A stretch of DNA of 64,000 nucleotides from Arthrobacter sp. YN (lineage in GTDB: Bacteria; Actinomycetota; Actinomycetes; Actinomycetales; Micrococcaceae). The notes beneath the pieces are model-generated. The model worked only from the letters and a program-made list of their open reading frames with translations. It was not told the origin of the DNA and did no database searches. The position numbers and the translations under genes were made by a program. Numbering within the stretch: the stretch's first letter is position 1; each line of letters begins with the position of its first letter. Location of the stretch: NCBI RefSeq assembly GCF_002224285.1, contig NZ_CP022436.1, positions 620,001 through 684,000 of the forward strand. The letters are read 5' to 3'. Below are positions 18,076 through 27,702 of the stretch, in pieces.

Positions 18076-19824
18076 TTACTCGACGAGCTTCCCGGCGACG
18101 GAATCGTCCGCGGTGGCCTCGGCAAGGGCTCGGAAGGACTCCGGAGCCGGAGGCAGACTTTCGAATCTGACGCCCTCATCTGTTGACCAGACAAAGTTCC
18201 CCTGGAGTGAGGGATCTGCCATTGGGAAGTCAGCACGGTTGTGGGCGCCGCGGGTTTCGCGGCGTTCAAGGGCGCACTCGAGGGTGGCCCGTGCTGCCAG
18301 CAGGGAGCCGAGAAGGTCGTAGGCGTGGGCCAGATCATCGAACCCGGCGATGTCCGGGTGGGCGGTGACCAGCTGGGCGCGCTCCTCCAAGGCCGTCAGC
18401 TTCTCGAGTCCTTGTTCCAGTCCCTGTTCAGTGCGGACCACCCCGGCGTGTTCGGTCATGAGGTTGCGTAGTTCACGCTGCAGCCGCCGTGCGGATTCTG
18501 TTCCGCGTTCACTGAGCAGTGACTGCATTTCCCCGCGGGCTATTCCTACAGCGGCGGGATCCCGGACCAGATGGGTACGCGAATGGACGTAGTCGGCCAC
18601 ATGCTCGCCGGTTATACGTCCGTAAACGAGCAGCTCAATCAGTGAATTGCCGCCGAGACGGTTGGCGCCGTGCAGCCCGGACGATGCCTCGCCGATTGCG
18701 TAGAGGCCGTTGACTCCCGTTCCGTGGTCCTCGGGCGCAACCCAGACCCCACCCATCGAGTAGTGGGCGGTGGGCGCAATCTCGATTTTGGTGGTGGTGA
18801 TGTCCAGCATCTGCAGGTCGATCAGGGTGCGGTAGACCCGAGGCAGCTTTTCCATGATGGTTTCCCGTGGCAGGTGGGACACGTCCAGGTAGACGCCGCC
18901 CTTCTGGGTACCGCGACCTTCGGCGACTTCGGTGAAGGCGGCCAGCGCAACCCGGTCCCGGGTGGAAAGTTCCATGCGCTCAGGGTCGTAGCGTTCCATG
19001 AAGCGCTCACCGAGGGCGTTGGTGAGAATGCCTCCTTCGCCTCGCGCTGCCTCCGAGACCAAGGTGCCGGCGGCGTCGTCGGGCTCCAACAGCCCTGACG
19101 GGTGGAACTGAACCAGCTCGGCGTCGCGGATCCGGGCTCCGGCCAGGGCGGCCAGCCGGAAGGAGTCCCCGGTGTTTTCATCGCGACGGGAAGAGGTATG
19201 CCGCCAGATGCGGGTATGTCCGCCTGCGGCAAGGATGACGGCATCGGCGTGGATCTGCACGGGGGTGCCGTCCACAACGTCGAATCCATAGGCTCCAAAG
19301 ACGGTGCCGTCGGCGACGAGCAACCGGGTGATGTAGACGGTGTCGATGATGGGCACGTTCAACTCTGCCGCCCGGCGCATCAGCGTGCGCTGGATCTCCA
19401 ACCCGGTGTAGTCCCCGGCGTAGGCCGTGCGGCGATACTTGTGCGCGCCGAAGAAGCGCTGGGAGATTCGTCCATCTTCCTCGCGGGCAAAGGGCATACC
19501 CCACTGTTCAAGGTCCTCGATGCCGCGGGCAGCGTTGCGGGCCACGGTCTCGACGATGGACGGGTCGGCCAGGAAGTAGGACTCCCGCAAGGTGTCGGCG
19601 GCGTGCTGCTGCCAGCTGTCCTGCGGGTCCATCGTGCCCAAAGCAGCGTTGATGCCACCGGCGGCAAGGCTCGTGTGGGCGTCGTGCTTGCGACGCTTTC
19701 CCACCGCAAGCACCTGCACGCCCCGCTGGGCGAGCTCAATCGAGGCGCGCAAGCCGGCGCCGCCGGTGCCGATCACCAGCACCGAAGTGGACAGGAGTCG
19801 TTCTGGATTGGTGTTGAGGTTCAT
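18076..19824 (-). CDS. Stand-alone fumarate reductase/succinate dehydrogenase-type flavoprotein
   Basis: The 582-residue protein has the FAD fold GTGGAGLRASIELA (19-32), the covalent-flavin-type segment AHTSLAAGGINAAL (His50), the active-site loop TAHYSMGGVWV and the catalytic GLHGANRLGGNSLIELLVYGR. All match SdhA/FrdA/AprA-like subunits. No iron-sulfur or membrane-anchor subunit is encoded nearby, so its electron partner is unknown. It is divergent from a LysR gene and converges on the FAD/Fe-S dehydrogenase gene. With malate dehydrogenase nearby, it probably oxidises or reduces a C4-dicarboxylate-like compound. L-aspartate oxidase is less likely because no nad genes flank it. Confidence 0.85.
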   Translation of the reverse strand: MNLNTNPERLLSTSVLVIGTGGAGLRASIELAQRGVQVLAVGKRRKHDAHTSLAAGGINAALGTMDPQDSWQQHAADTLRESYFLADPSIVETVARNAARGIEDLEQWGMPFAREEDGRISQRFFGAHKYRRTAYAGDYTGLEIQRTLMRRAAELNVPIIDTVYITRLLVADGTVFGAYGFDVVDGTPVQIHADAVILAAGGHTRIWRHTSSRRDENTGDSFRLAALAGARIRDAELVQFHPSGLLEPDDAAGTLVSEAARGEGGILTNALGERFMERYDPERMELSTRDRVALAAFTEVAEGRGTQKGGVYLDVSHLPRETIMEKLPRVYRTLIDLQMLDITTTKIEIAPTAHYSMGGVWVAPEDHGTGVNGLYAIGEASSGLHGANRLGGNSLIELLVYGRITGEHVADYVHSRTHLVRDPAAVGIARGEMQSLLSERGTESARRLQRELRNLMTEHAGVVRTEQGLEQGLEKLTALEERAQLVTAHPDIAGFDDLAHAYDLLGSLLAARATLECALERRETRGAHNRADFPMADPSLQGNFVWSTDEGVRFESLPPAPESFRALAEATADDSVAGKLVE

Positions 19825-19901
19825 GATGTCAACGCTAGGAGGAGTGGCTTCATGTCTCCAATGAATTATTTGAGTGGTGCTGATGCGTTTAGGCTATGAC
19901 C

Positions 19902-20837
19902 ATGAAGCTGGAGCAGTTACGCACCTTCGAAGCGATCGCCCGAGTGGGCCATTTCACACGCGCGGCCGAGCAACTTTATCTCGCGCAACCTTCCCTCAGC
20001 AGGCAGATCGCCGCACTCGAGGCCGATCTTGGAATGACTCTCTTCCACCGCGGACCGTCCGGGGCGACCCTGACGAATGCGGGGGAGCTCCTCCTGCCCA
20101 TCGCCCGGCGCATGCTCGGTGACGCGCAGACCGCGCGGGAGCAAATGAACGAGCTCGCAGGGTTGCGCCGGGGCCGCATTCGCCTGGGCGCTCCGCCTAC
20201 GCTGTGTGTCTCACTGGTGGCCGATGTGCTGGCCTCTTTCCGAAAGGCGCATCCCGGAATTGAATTGCACATCACTGAAGGCGGTTCGCGATTCCTTGTT
20301 GATGCCCTGAACGAAAGCGCGCTGGATCTGGCTTTGGTGGTCACCCGGGGCGTGGACCCCACCGTGAAGGGAACTGAGCTGATTCCGTTGCTGACTGAGG
20401 AGCTGGTGGTTGTCTCCGCCGCGGGATCGGCGGCGCACGAAGAACTCACCCTGGAAGAGTTGGCGCGCATTCCCCAGGTGGCCTTTAACCGCAGCTATGA
20501 TCTGCGGGTGGCCACCGAGGCTGCGTTCTCCGCCAGCGGCTTGGAACCGGTGATTGCCGTAGAAGGCGCCGAGATGGACGCCGTGCTGCGGTTCGTGGAA
20601 CGGGGACTGGGTGTTGCAGTGGTGCCGGCAATGGTGGTCATCGGCCGGCCCGGACTGCACAGTGCCCGTCTGGTCAATCCCTCACTGACAAGAACCGTCA
20701 ATCTGGCCCGACGCGACGACATTGGTCCTTCGGCAGCCGCAGCAGCTATGCAGGAGTTCATCTTCAGCACAGTTGACCGGCTGGCGGCACCCGGCACCGA
20801 CCTTGCACGGCTGGTCACGCCAACGGAACGTCGCTGA
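19902..20837 (+). CDS. LysR family transcriptional regulator
   Basis: The 311-residue protein has the LysR winged helix-turn-helix (KLEQLRTFEAIARVGHFTRAAEQLYLAQPSLSRQIAALEADLGMTLFHR, residues 2-50) and a periplasmic-binding-like effector domain. LysR proteins usually activate a divergent gene in response to a pathway intermediate, here the fumarate-reductase-type flavoprotein. The start at 19902 matches the usual family length. The 77-base divergent gap is AT-rich (around 19860-19875), as expected for a LysR-controlled promoter. Confidence 0.9.
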   Translation: MKLEQLRTFEAIARVGHFTRAAEQLYLAQPSLSRQIAALEADLGMTLFHRGPSGATLTNAGELLLPIARRMLGDAQTAREQMNELAGLRRGRIRLGAPPTLCVSLVADVLASFRKAHPGIELHITEGGSRFLVDALNESALDLALVVTRGVDPTVKGTELIPLLTEELVVVSAAGSAAHEELTLEELARIPQVAFNRSYDLRVATEAAFSASGLEPVIAVEGAEMDAVLRFVERGLGVAVVPAMVVIGRPGLHSARLVNPSLTRTVNLARRDDIGPSAAAAAMQEFIFSTVDRLAAPGTDLARLVTPTERR

Positions 20838-20843
20838 TGGAGA

Positions 20844-21830
20844 TCAGATCAATCCCAGTTCAGCCACGGCAGCCCGCTCCTCGGAAAGCTCGGCGGCTGT
20901 CGCATCCATCTTCCTGCGGCTGAAATCGTTCACTTCCAGCCCTTCAACAATTTCCCAGTTCCCGCCTGAGGTAGTCACCGGGTACGAATAGATGAGACCT
21001 TCGGGCACCCCGTATGACCCGTCGGAGGCAACGGCCATCGAAACCCAATCGCCCTCGGGGGTGCCGAGCAGCCAGTCGCGGGCTGCGTCGACGGTCGCCG
21101 ACGCTGCCGATGCCGCGGAGGACGCACCCCGGGCATCGATGATCGCTGCACCCCGCCTGGCAACCGTGGGGATGAATTCGTTCTCGATCCAGTCCCGATC
21201 ATTCACCACCTCAGCCGCGTTCCGGCCGGCGACTTCTGCATGAAAGATGTCCGGATACTGCGTGGCGGAATGATTGCCCCAGACGGTCATTTTGCGGATA
21301 TCCCCGACCTTGGCTTGGGTCTTTTTCGCTAGCTGTCCAAGGGCGCGGTTGTGATCAAGGCGGGTCAGGGCGCTGAACCGCCCGGCGGGGATGTCCGGGG
21401 CGTTGCTCATCGCAATCAAGGCGTTGGTGTTGGCCGGGTTGCCTGTCACACCGATGCGGACATCGTCGGCCGCGACCCGGTTAAGGGCCTTGCCTTGCGC
21501 TGTGAAAATAGCGCCGTTGGCACTGAGCAGGTCGCCGCGTTCCATGCCCTTGGTCCGTGGACGGGCGCCAACAAGCAAGGCAAGGTTGACGCCGTCGAAA
21601 ATGTGGTCGGCGTCGTCGCCGATTTCGACCGAGTCGAGTGCGGGAAACGCGCAGTCATCGAGCTCCATCACCACACCCTCCAGTGCCTTCAACGCCGGCG
21701 TGATCTCCAGGAGCCGGAGTTGCACTGGCGTATCAGCACCGAAGAGGGCACCGCTGGCTATCCGGAAGAGGAGGCTGTAGCCGATCTGGCCGGCCGCGCC
21801 AGTCACAGCGATCTTAATGGGCATGCTCAT
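20844..21830 (-). CDS. mdh: Malate dehydrogenase
   Basis: The 328-residue enzyme interconverts malate and oxaloacetate with NAD. It carries the NAD loop [22 protein letters not shown], the substrate arginine segment [25 protein letters not shown] and the catalytic histidine in [12 protein letters not shown], all typical of the long Mdh clade of actinobacteria. AAGGAGA lies 8 bases before the ATG at 21830. It is followed by a convergent LysR gene only 6 bases away and preceded by an MHS transporter on the same strand. The linked flavoprotein suggests this copy serves a dicarboxylate pathway as well as the TCA cycle. Confidence 0.97.
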   Translation of the reverse strand: MSMPIKIAVTGAAGQIGYSLLFRIASGALFGADTPVQLRLLEITPALKALEGVVMELDDCAFPALDSVEIGDDADHIFDGVNLALLVGARPRTKGMERGDLLSANGAIFTAQGKALNRVAADDVRIGVTGNPANTNALIAMSNAPDIPAGRFSALTRLDHNRALGQLAKKTQAKVGDIRKMTVWGNHSATQYPDIFHAEVAGRNAAEVVNDRDWIENEFIPTVARRGAAIIDARGASSAASAASATVDAARDWLLGTPEGDWVSMAVASDGSYGVPEGLIYSYPVTTSGGNWEIVEGLEVNDFSRRKMDATAAELSEERAAVAELGLI

Positions 21831-21901
21831 GTCACGTTCTCCTTGCTGGTGGGCTTTGCAAGCTGTATGTCATGCTGCCACAGAGCTGGTCAACGACTGA
21901 C

Positions 21902-21969
21902 TGCGAAATCGCCGGAGAAATGCGAAATCGCCGGAACGGTCCAGCGAACTGGAGCCTTTCCGGCGATCT
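21902..21969 (-). terminator. Hairpin between MHS transporter and mdh
   Basis: GAAATCGCCGGAA (21923-21935) pairs with TTCCGGCGATCTC (21957-21969) with one mismatch. The left arm is also duplicated as GCGAAATCGCCGGA at 21902-21915. It follows the transporter gene in the direction of transcription, so it may end or attenuate that transcript before mdh. No T-tract is present. Confidence 0.5.
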
Positions 21970-22001
21970 CGGTGCACGGACGGCGGTCTCGACGGCGACT
22001 G

Positions 22002-23369
22002 TCAGCGGGTTTCGAGGTCCTCCAGCGACTTGCCCTTCGTGTCAGAGGACATGAGGGTGGCTACGGCTGAGACGAAGCAGATCCCGAGGGTGGTCAAGCC
22101 GATGACCAGGGGGATGTTCGCCGATCCCGGGGGAGCGATCGCCGTGAACAGGCTGGGGAAGAAGGACGCGATCATGAGCCCGATGTTCTGGGAGACCGCG
22201 AAGCCGGTGACCCGCATCCGCATGGGGAACTGCTCCTGGAAGAACGTGGCGAACGTGGCATTCCACATCTGGAAGAGGATGCCCTGCACGATCACCACGC
22301 AGAGGAACACCAGGGGCAGGCTGCGCTGTTCGATGGCCCACAGGTAACCCACGGTCAGCAATCCACCGGCAATGCCGCCCGCCACCATCAGTGTCCGCCG
22401 GCCGATCTTGTCGGACAGGGCGCCGAACAGAGGGATGGTCAGGACTGCGGCAACGTTGGCTGCCAGGGTTACCCAGAGGAACTCGCTGCTGGAGAAGCCG
22501 ATGCCGTAACCCTTTTGGGTAGCGAAGGAGACACCGAAGATGAGGGTTGCCATGCCGATCACGTTGGTGAAGGTCATGATGATGCATCGGACCAGAACCC
22601 AGGGGTGGGTGCGCAGGAGGTCCACCAGCGGGAAGCGGCGCTTGGCGCCGGCGTCTTCGGACTGGGCCAGATAGGCGGGAGGCTCTTCCACGCGGCGCCG
22701 GATGACGTACCCGGCCACGATCACCACGGCGCTGAGCAGGAACGGCAGGCGCCAGCCCCAGGAGTGGAACTGCTCGTCGGGGAGGAAGGCGGCAAGCGGA
22801 ATCAGTACCGCGGTAGCAAGGATTGAACCCACCTGCGTGCCCTGCAGGCTGAAGCTCGCGAAGAAGCCACGCTTCGCATCAGGAGAGTGCTCCACGATCA
22901 TCGCGCTGGCGCCGCCGAGTTCACCTGCAACGGCGAATCCCTGAATCAGGCGGAGGATCACCAGCAGGACTGGCGCCAGGAGGCCAACTTGTCCGTACGT
23001 CGGCAGCAGCCCGACGGCAAAAGTAGCGAAGCCCATGAGCAGCATCGCGAAAACGAGCACCTTCTTGCGTCCGTGCCGGTCACCGTAGGCTCCCAGGATC
23101 ACGGCACCGAGGGGGCGGGAAACGTATCCCACCGCGTAGGTGGCCAACGAGGCGATGATGCCGACAGTGGGATTTTCGGTGGGGAAGAAGATGGTGGGAA
23201 ACAGCAGTGTGGCCGCCAGTGAATACAGGGCGAAGTCGTAATACTCCAGCGCGCTTCCGATCCAACCGCTCATCGCGGCTTTCTTCGGATCCTTTTGGGC
23301 GGTGGTTGGTTCGGGGCCGGCGGTGTGCTCGGGGAAGGGGACGGGATCCCTCCGGTGCGTGACTGTCAC
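22002..23369 (-). CDS. MHS family (metabolite:H+ symporter) MFS transporter
   Basis: The protein is 455 residues long from the GTG at 23369, which has AGAGGAG upstream; a TTG at 23399 is an alternative. It has 12 predicted helices and MHS features: SGWIGSALEYYDFALYSLAATLLFP at helix 1, YAVGYVSRPLGAVILGAYGDRHGRKKVL (motif A), RLIQGFAVAGELGGASAMIVEHSPDAKRGFFASF and RRRVEEPPAYLAQ. MHS proteins import organic acids such as shikimate, citrate, ketoglutarate or dicarboxylates. Its position next to mdh, the fumarate-reductase-like flavoprotein and the hydroxyacid dehydrogenase suggests a C4-dicarboxylate or hydroxyacid substrate. Confidence 0.9.
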   Translation of the reverse strand: MTVTHRRDPVPFPEHTAGPEPTTAQKDPKKAAMSGWIGSALEYYDFALYSLAATLLFPTIFFPTENPTVGIIASLATYAVGYVSRPLGAVILGAYGDRHGRKKVLVFAMLLMGFATFAVGLLPTYGQVGLLAPVLLVILRLIQGFAVAGELGGASAMIVEHSPDAKRGFFASFSLQGTQVGSILATAVLIPLAAFLPDEQFHSWGWRLPFLLSAVVIVAGYVIRRRVEEPPAYLAQSEDAGAKRRFPLVDLLRTHPWVLVRCIIMTFTNVIGMATLIFGVSFATQKGYGIGFSSSEFLWVTLAANVAAVLTIPLFGALSDKIGRRTLMVAGGIAGGLLTVGYLWAIEQRSLPLVFLCVVIVQGILFQMWNATFATFFQEQFPMRMRVTGFAVSQNIGLMIASFFPSLFTAIAPPGSANIPLVIGLTTLGICFVSAVATLMSSDTKGKSLEDLETR

Positions 23370-23511
23370 GTCGCTGTACTCCTCTGGCGTCGTTGGCAAG
23401 GAACAAGAACTCTTCCCATCCAGGACTGAACAAAGTGGTTATTCAGCGTGAGGAAGGTTACATCTTGAATCGATTCATAAATCATAGGACGTGACGTGCG
23501 CTACGTCAACG

Positions 23512-23580
23512 CACGACGACGGCAGGCCACCTTTGGTTCCAGTGGAACCAAGGCGACCTGCCGCCGTCGTGACTGTTTTT
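23512..23580 (+). terminator. Hairpin with T-tract, ACGACGACGGC repeat copy B
   Basis: CACGACGACGGCAGG (23512-23526) pairs with CCTGCCGCCGTCGTG (23557-23571) with one mismatch. The inner stem TTGGTTCC/GGAACCAA closes on AGT. A TTTTT run follows at 23576-23580. The layout copies the element at 2797, including the GGTTCC inner stem. Both flanking genes run on the minus strand, so the T-tract faces the unused direction. Confidence 0.7.
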
Positions 23581-23610
23581 AAGTTGTGCGCGGTGAGGCC
23601 TGGGGCGTGG

Positions 23611-24462
<852 letters not shown>

Positions 24463-24468
24463 TTAGTT

Positions 24469-24484
24469 GAGAACGATCGTTCTC
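24469..24484. promoter_or_regulatory. TetR operator site 1
   Basis: GAGAACGATCGTTCTC is a perfect 16-bp palindrome. It shares the consensus GAGAACGNNCGTTCTC with a second site 35 bp away, in the gap between the divergent hydrolase and TetR genes. Confidence 0.85.
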
Positions 24485-24503
24485 TTCCTGTGTTCTCCAT
24501 CGT

Positions 24504-24521
24504 AGAGAACGTTCGTTCTCT
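24504..24521. promoter_or_regulatory. TetR operator site 2
   Basis: AGAGAACGTTCGTTCTCT has perfect 8-base arms around TT and lies 19 bases before the TetR start. Bound regulator would block its own promoter. Confidence 0.85.
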
Positions 24522-24540
24522 TTGCAAGTAGAATGGGTAC

Positions 24541-25113
24541 ATGAATATTTCCGAGGTCCGCGAACGCATCGTCGCCACTGCTGACGAGCTCTACAACGCC
24601 AAGGGAATCCAGGCCGTTGGGATGGACGAGTTGCGTTCCGCTGCCGGGGTTTCGCTGAAGAAGCTCTACGGGGAATTCCCGTCAAAGAGCAGCATTGTCA
24701 TGGCCGTGCTGGAGCACCGGCATCAGTCCTGGACCGAAGGGCTGGACGCTACAGTCCAACGAGCCGGGACGCCGCGGGAGCGCCTCCTTGCCATCTTCGA
24801 CTACCTTGCCGGCTGGTTCTGCCAGGACTCATTCCGCGGGTGCGGGTTCATCAACAGCTTCGCCGAACTGGGTGCCGTGAGCCCCGAGGTTGCCGAGTAT
24901 GCGCGGAAGCACAAGGAGTCGTTCCAAGAATACGTCGCTCGCCTGGCGGTAGAGGCCGGTGCCCCGGCTTACTTGGCGCCGCAATTGGCCATCCTCGCGG
25001 AGGGCGCGCAGACGACGGCGGCCATCGCCGGAACGTCCGACGCCGCCGGGCAAGCGCGTCAGGCGGCCGAGGTCCTCATCGACGCGGCCTTGGGCGTTGC
25101 CTGGGCTGGATGA
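24541..25113 (+). CDS. TetR family transcriptional regulator
   Basis: The 190-residue protein has the TetR helix-turn-helix (RERIVATADELYNAKGIQAVGMDELRSAAGVSLKKLYGEFPSKSSIVMAVLEH). The C-terminal domain contains GCGFINSFAELG and belongs to the group seen with YxaF/LmrA-like regulators. Two matching palindromes upstream imply that it represses itself and the divergent haloperoxidase-like hydrolase. Confidence 0.92.
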   Translation: MNISEVRERIVATADELYNAKGIQAVGMDELRSAAGVSLKKLYGEFPSKSSIVMAVLEHRHQSWTEGLDATVQRAGTPRERLLAIFDYLAGWFCQDSFRGCGFINSFAELGAVSPEVAEYARKHKESFQEYVARLAVEAGAPAYLAPQLAILAEGAQTTAAIAGTSDAAGQARQAAEVLIDAALGVAWAG

Positions 25114-25219
25114 GGGCTGGCTGGATCTTGCCCGGCCGTATTGGCGGGATAGCAGAACGGCGCTGCCGGGACTAGGCTTCTGGGATGCGCCGAACGGCGC
25201 GTCAGGAAGAAGACCATTC

Positions 25220-26521
25220 GTGTTTGAAGTCCCCAGCATCCTGTTCCTCTCGGCAGGCGTTGCGGTGTTGGCCGCTGCTGTCTTGCCGAAGTTGTTGCGA
25301 CGTACGCCGCTGTCCATGCCCATGGTCTTTCTGGGCAGCGGGATCCTCGCGTTCACCTTGCTTCCCGAGCTGCCGGACCCTGACCCTGTTCAGTATGGCG
25401 AGTTCACCACCCACCTGACCGAGATCTGCGTCATCATCTCCCTTATGGGTGCCGGTTTGGCGTTGGACCGTCCGTTCCGTTGGCGTGGATGGTCCACCAC
25501 GTGGCGCTTGCTCGGTATTGTCATGCCCTTGTGCATCCTTGTGATGACGCTCCTGGGGCTGTGGGTGCTGGGTTTGGGGCTCGCCGCAGCCATCCTGGTG
25601 GCGGCCGCGATCGCGCCCACGGACCCTGTGCTGGCTTCGGAAGTGCAGGTAGGGAGGCCCGCGGACAGCGAAGAGGACCCGGACGAAGACGAGGTTCGTT
25701 TCGCACTGACATCCGAGGCGGGTTTGAATGACGGGCTCGCCTTCCCCTTCGTTTACCTCGCCATCCTCATCAGCCTGGTGGGGGCCTCCCCGGCCGGTTG
25801 GCTGGGGGAGTGGGTTGCTGTGGACGTTCTGTGGCGAACTGTTGCCGGCGTGCTGATTGGGTACGGTACGGGCAAGTTGCTGAGCTTGGTCTTTTTCGCT
25901 GCCAAACGCAAGAGTTTTCGCCTGTCCGAGCATTCCGAAGGTTTTGTTGCCCTGGCCGCGACCTTCCTGGCATACGGTGCAACGGAGATGGTGTCGGGTT
26001 ACGGGTTCGTCGCAGTTTTCATTTGCGCCCTGACCATTCGATCCGCCGAACGCAACCACGCGTACCACCAAGTGCTGCACAGCTATGTTGAGCAGCTGGA
26101 ACGCCTCATGACAGTAGTCATCCTGGTCCTCCTTGGGGGCGCCATAGCCCGCGGCTTATTGGAGGGGATCGGCTGGACGGAGCTTTTGGTCGCACTGGCG
26201 TTCCTTTTGGTTGTCCGCCCCGTGGCCGGATGGCTCGGGCTCATGCGCGGAAAGACCGGTCCCCGCGAACGCCTGGCTATTTCCTACTTCGGAATTCGCG
26301 GGATCGGGTCCCTGTTCTACGTTGCCTTCGCGCTGAGCCATGGAAACTTCGGGGCCGAGGCCCGCGAATTGTGGGCGATGGTCGGTTTGGTAGTGGCTTT
26401 GTCGATCGTGGTGCATGGCGCCACCACTGCGCCCTTGATGAATCGACTGGACCGTTTGCGCGTTGCCGAAGCGCGAAAACAACATGGCGACGAAGGCCGC
26501 GCACCAACCACTGCTGTCTAG
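25220..26521 (+). CDS. CPA1-type cation:proton antiporter
   Basis: The 433-residue membrane protein has about 12 helices and the CPA1 ion-site sequences AIAPTDPVLASEVQVG and SEAGLNDGLAFPFVYLA, followed by RLAISYFGIRGIGSLFYVAFAL. These mark Na+/H+ or K+/H+ exchangers that handle pH and salt stress. The GTG at 25220 is chosen because AGGAAG lies about 10 bases upstream and it gives the usual short lead into helix 1. The open frame continues further upstream but overlaps the TetR gene and lacks membrane character. Confidence 0.88.
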   Translation: MFEVPSILFLSAGVAVLAAAVLPKLLRRTPLSMPMVFLGSGILAFTLLPELPDPDPVQYGEFTTHLTEICVIISLMGAGLALDRPFRWRGWSTTWRLLGIVMPLCILVMTLLGLWVLGLGLAAAILVAAAIAPTDPVLASEVQVGRPADSEEDPDEDEVRFALTSEAGLNDGLAFPFVYLAILISLVGASPAGWLGEWVAVDVLWRTVAGVLIGYGTGKLLSLVFFAAKRKSFRLSEHSEGFVALAATFLAYGATEMVSGYGFVAVFICALTIRSAERNHAYHQVLHSYVEQLERLMTVVILVLLGGAIARGLLEGIGWTELLVALAFLLVVRPVAGWLGLMRGKTGPRERLAISYFGIRGIGSLFYVAFALSHGNFGAEARELWAMVGLVVALSIVVHGATTAPLMNRLDRLRVAEARKQHGDEGRAPTTAV

Positions 26522-26558
26522 CCATGAAACTCGTCGGCAGCCGTGGAAGACTGGACGT

Positions 26559-27699
26559 ATGTCTCCCCGTCCCATGAAACCGCGCCCCCAGCCCGACGCC
26601 GTCGAAAACGGCGGCCCCCAACAGCATGGCAACGTCCGCCGCCATCTCGCGCTAAGGCTCGACGACGCGTGGCTTGGTTTTCAGACGCGTCTGGCCATCC
26701 GGCGTGGCAGGGTGGAAACGGTCATTCCCTACACCGGCTACGGCAGTACATCCTGGGTCAGGGTACTGGCGCGCGTTGTTCGCAGTGACCCACGGGATGC
26801 CGCCGGCCACGCCAAGCCGTTGCAGGAAAGCATGCGAGGCTGGCGTAACTTCACCAGCGCTCCTGTAGCAAATGCTGCCGTTAAGGTGACCATCGGGGGC
26901 ACTGTGTTCGACGTGCGTGCCGATCGCGGCGGCGTGGTGGACTCCCGTATCCCTGTTGCCCTGGACGCCGGCTGGCACACCATCACCCTGCAGTCCGGCG
27001 AGTCCAGGGAGGTGGAGGCTCCCGTTGAGATCGTTGCGGACGACGCCGGCTTCGGCGTGGTGTCCGACATCGACGACACCGTGATGGTGACGGCGTTGCC
27101 CCGGCCGTTCTTGGCGGCCTGGAACACCTTTGTCCTCAACGAGCACGCGAGGACGCCCACCCGGGCATGGCTGTGCTGTATGAGCGCATCGCCCGGACTG
27201 CCCCTTCGGCACCTGTTCTATACCTGTCCACCGGTGCGTGGAATGTAGCCCCCACGCTGTCCAGGTTCCTGTCCCGCAACTTGTACCCGGCCGGTCCCAA
27301 GCTGCTGACTGACTGGGGCCCTACTCCTGACCGCTGGTTCCGCAGCGGCCAGGAGCACAAGAGGAACTCCCTTGAGCGACTCGCGGAAGAGTTCCCCACA
27401 TCAAATGGTTGCTGGTGGGCGACGACGGACAACATGACGAAGCCATCTACTCGGAGTTTGCCCAGCGGCATCCTGAGAACGTCAAGGCCATCGCCATCCG
27501 ACAACTCTCTGCCGGTGAAGCGGTGCTCGCGGGTGGTCGTTCAAAGTCCGGCGGCCAGCCGACACCCGGCGTGCCGTGGATTTATGCTCCGGATGGTGCA
27601 GGCATGTCGGCCCAGCTTGAGGAGTTGGGCGTTATCCGGAGTGAGGTCCGTTCCGCAGATGACCCGGAGGAAGGCGAAGTGAGCACGACATCGGAGTGA
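26559..27699 (+). pseudogene. App1-type phosphatidate phosphatase, two frameshifts
   Basis: Frame 1 carries the conserved middle of the family, ending in VVSDIDDTVMVTALPRP, the DxDxT haloacid-dehalogenase motif at residues 170-174. It breaks at the CCC run 27160-27162. The second frame continues MAVLYERIARTAPSAPVLYLSTGAWNVAPTLSRFLSRNLYP ... FRSGQEHKRNSLERLAEEFP and breaks at the CCCC run 27394-27397. The third gives LVGDDGQHDEAIYSEFAQRHPENVKAIAIRQL to 27699. Adding one C at each site restores about 380 residues, the normal length. The family removes phosphate from phosphatidic acid or similar substrates. Two identical error types in one gene favour sequencing error. Confidence 0.85.
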
Positions 27700-27702
27700 T
27701 GA

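Noticed and set aside
24959..25219. N-terminal extension of the antiporter frame
   Set aside because: It overlaps the TetR gene and encodes Arg/Pro-rich sequence without membrane character; the GTG at 25220 has a suitable ribosome binding site.
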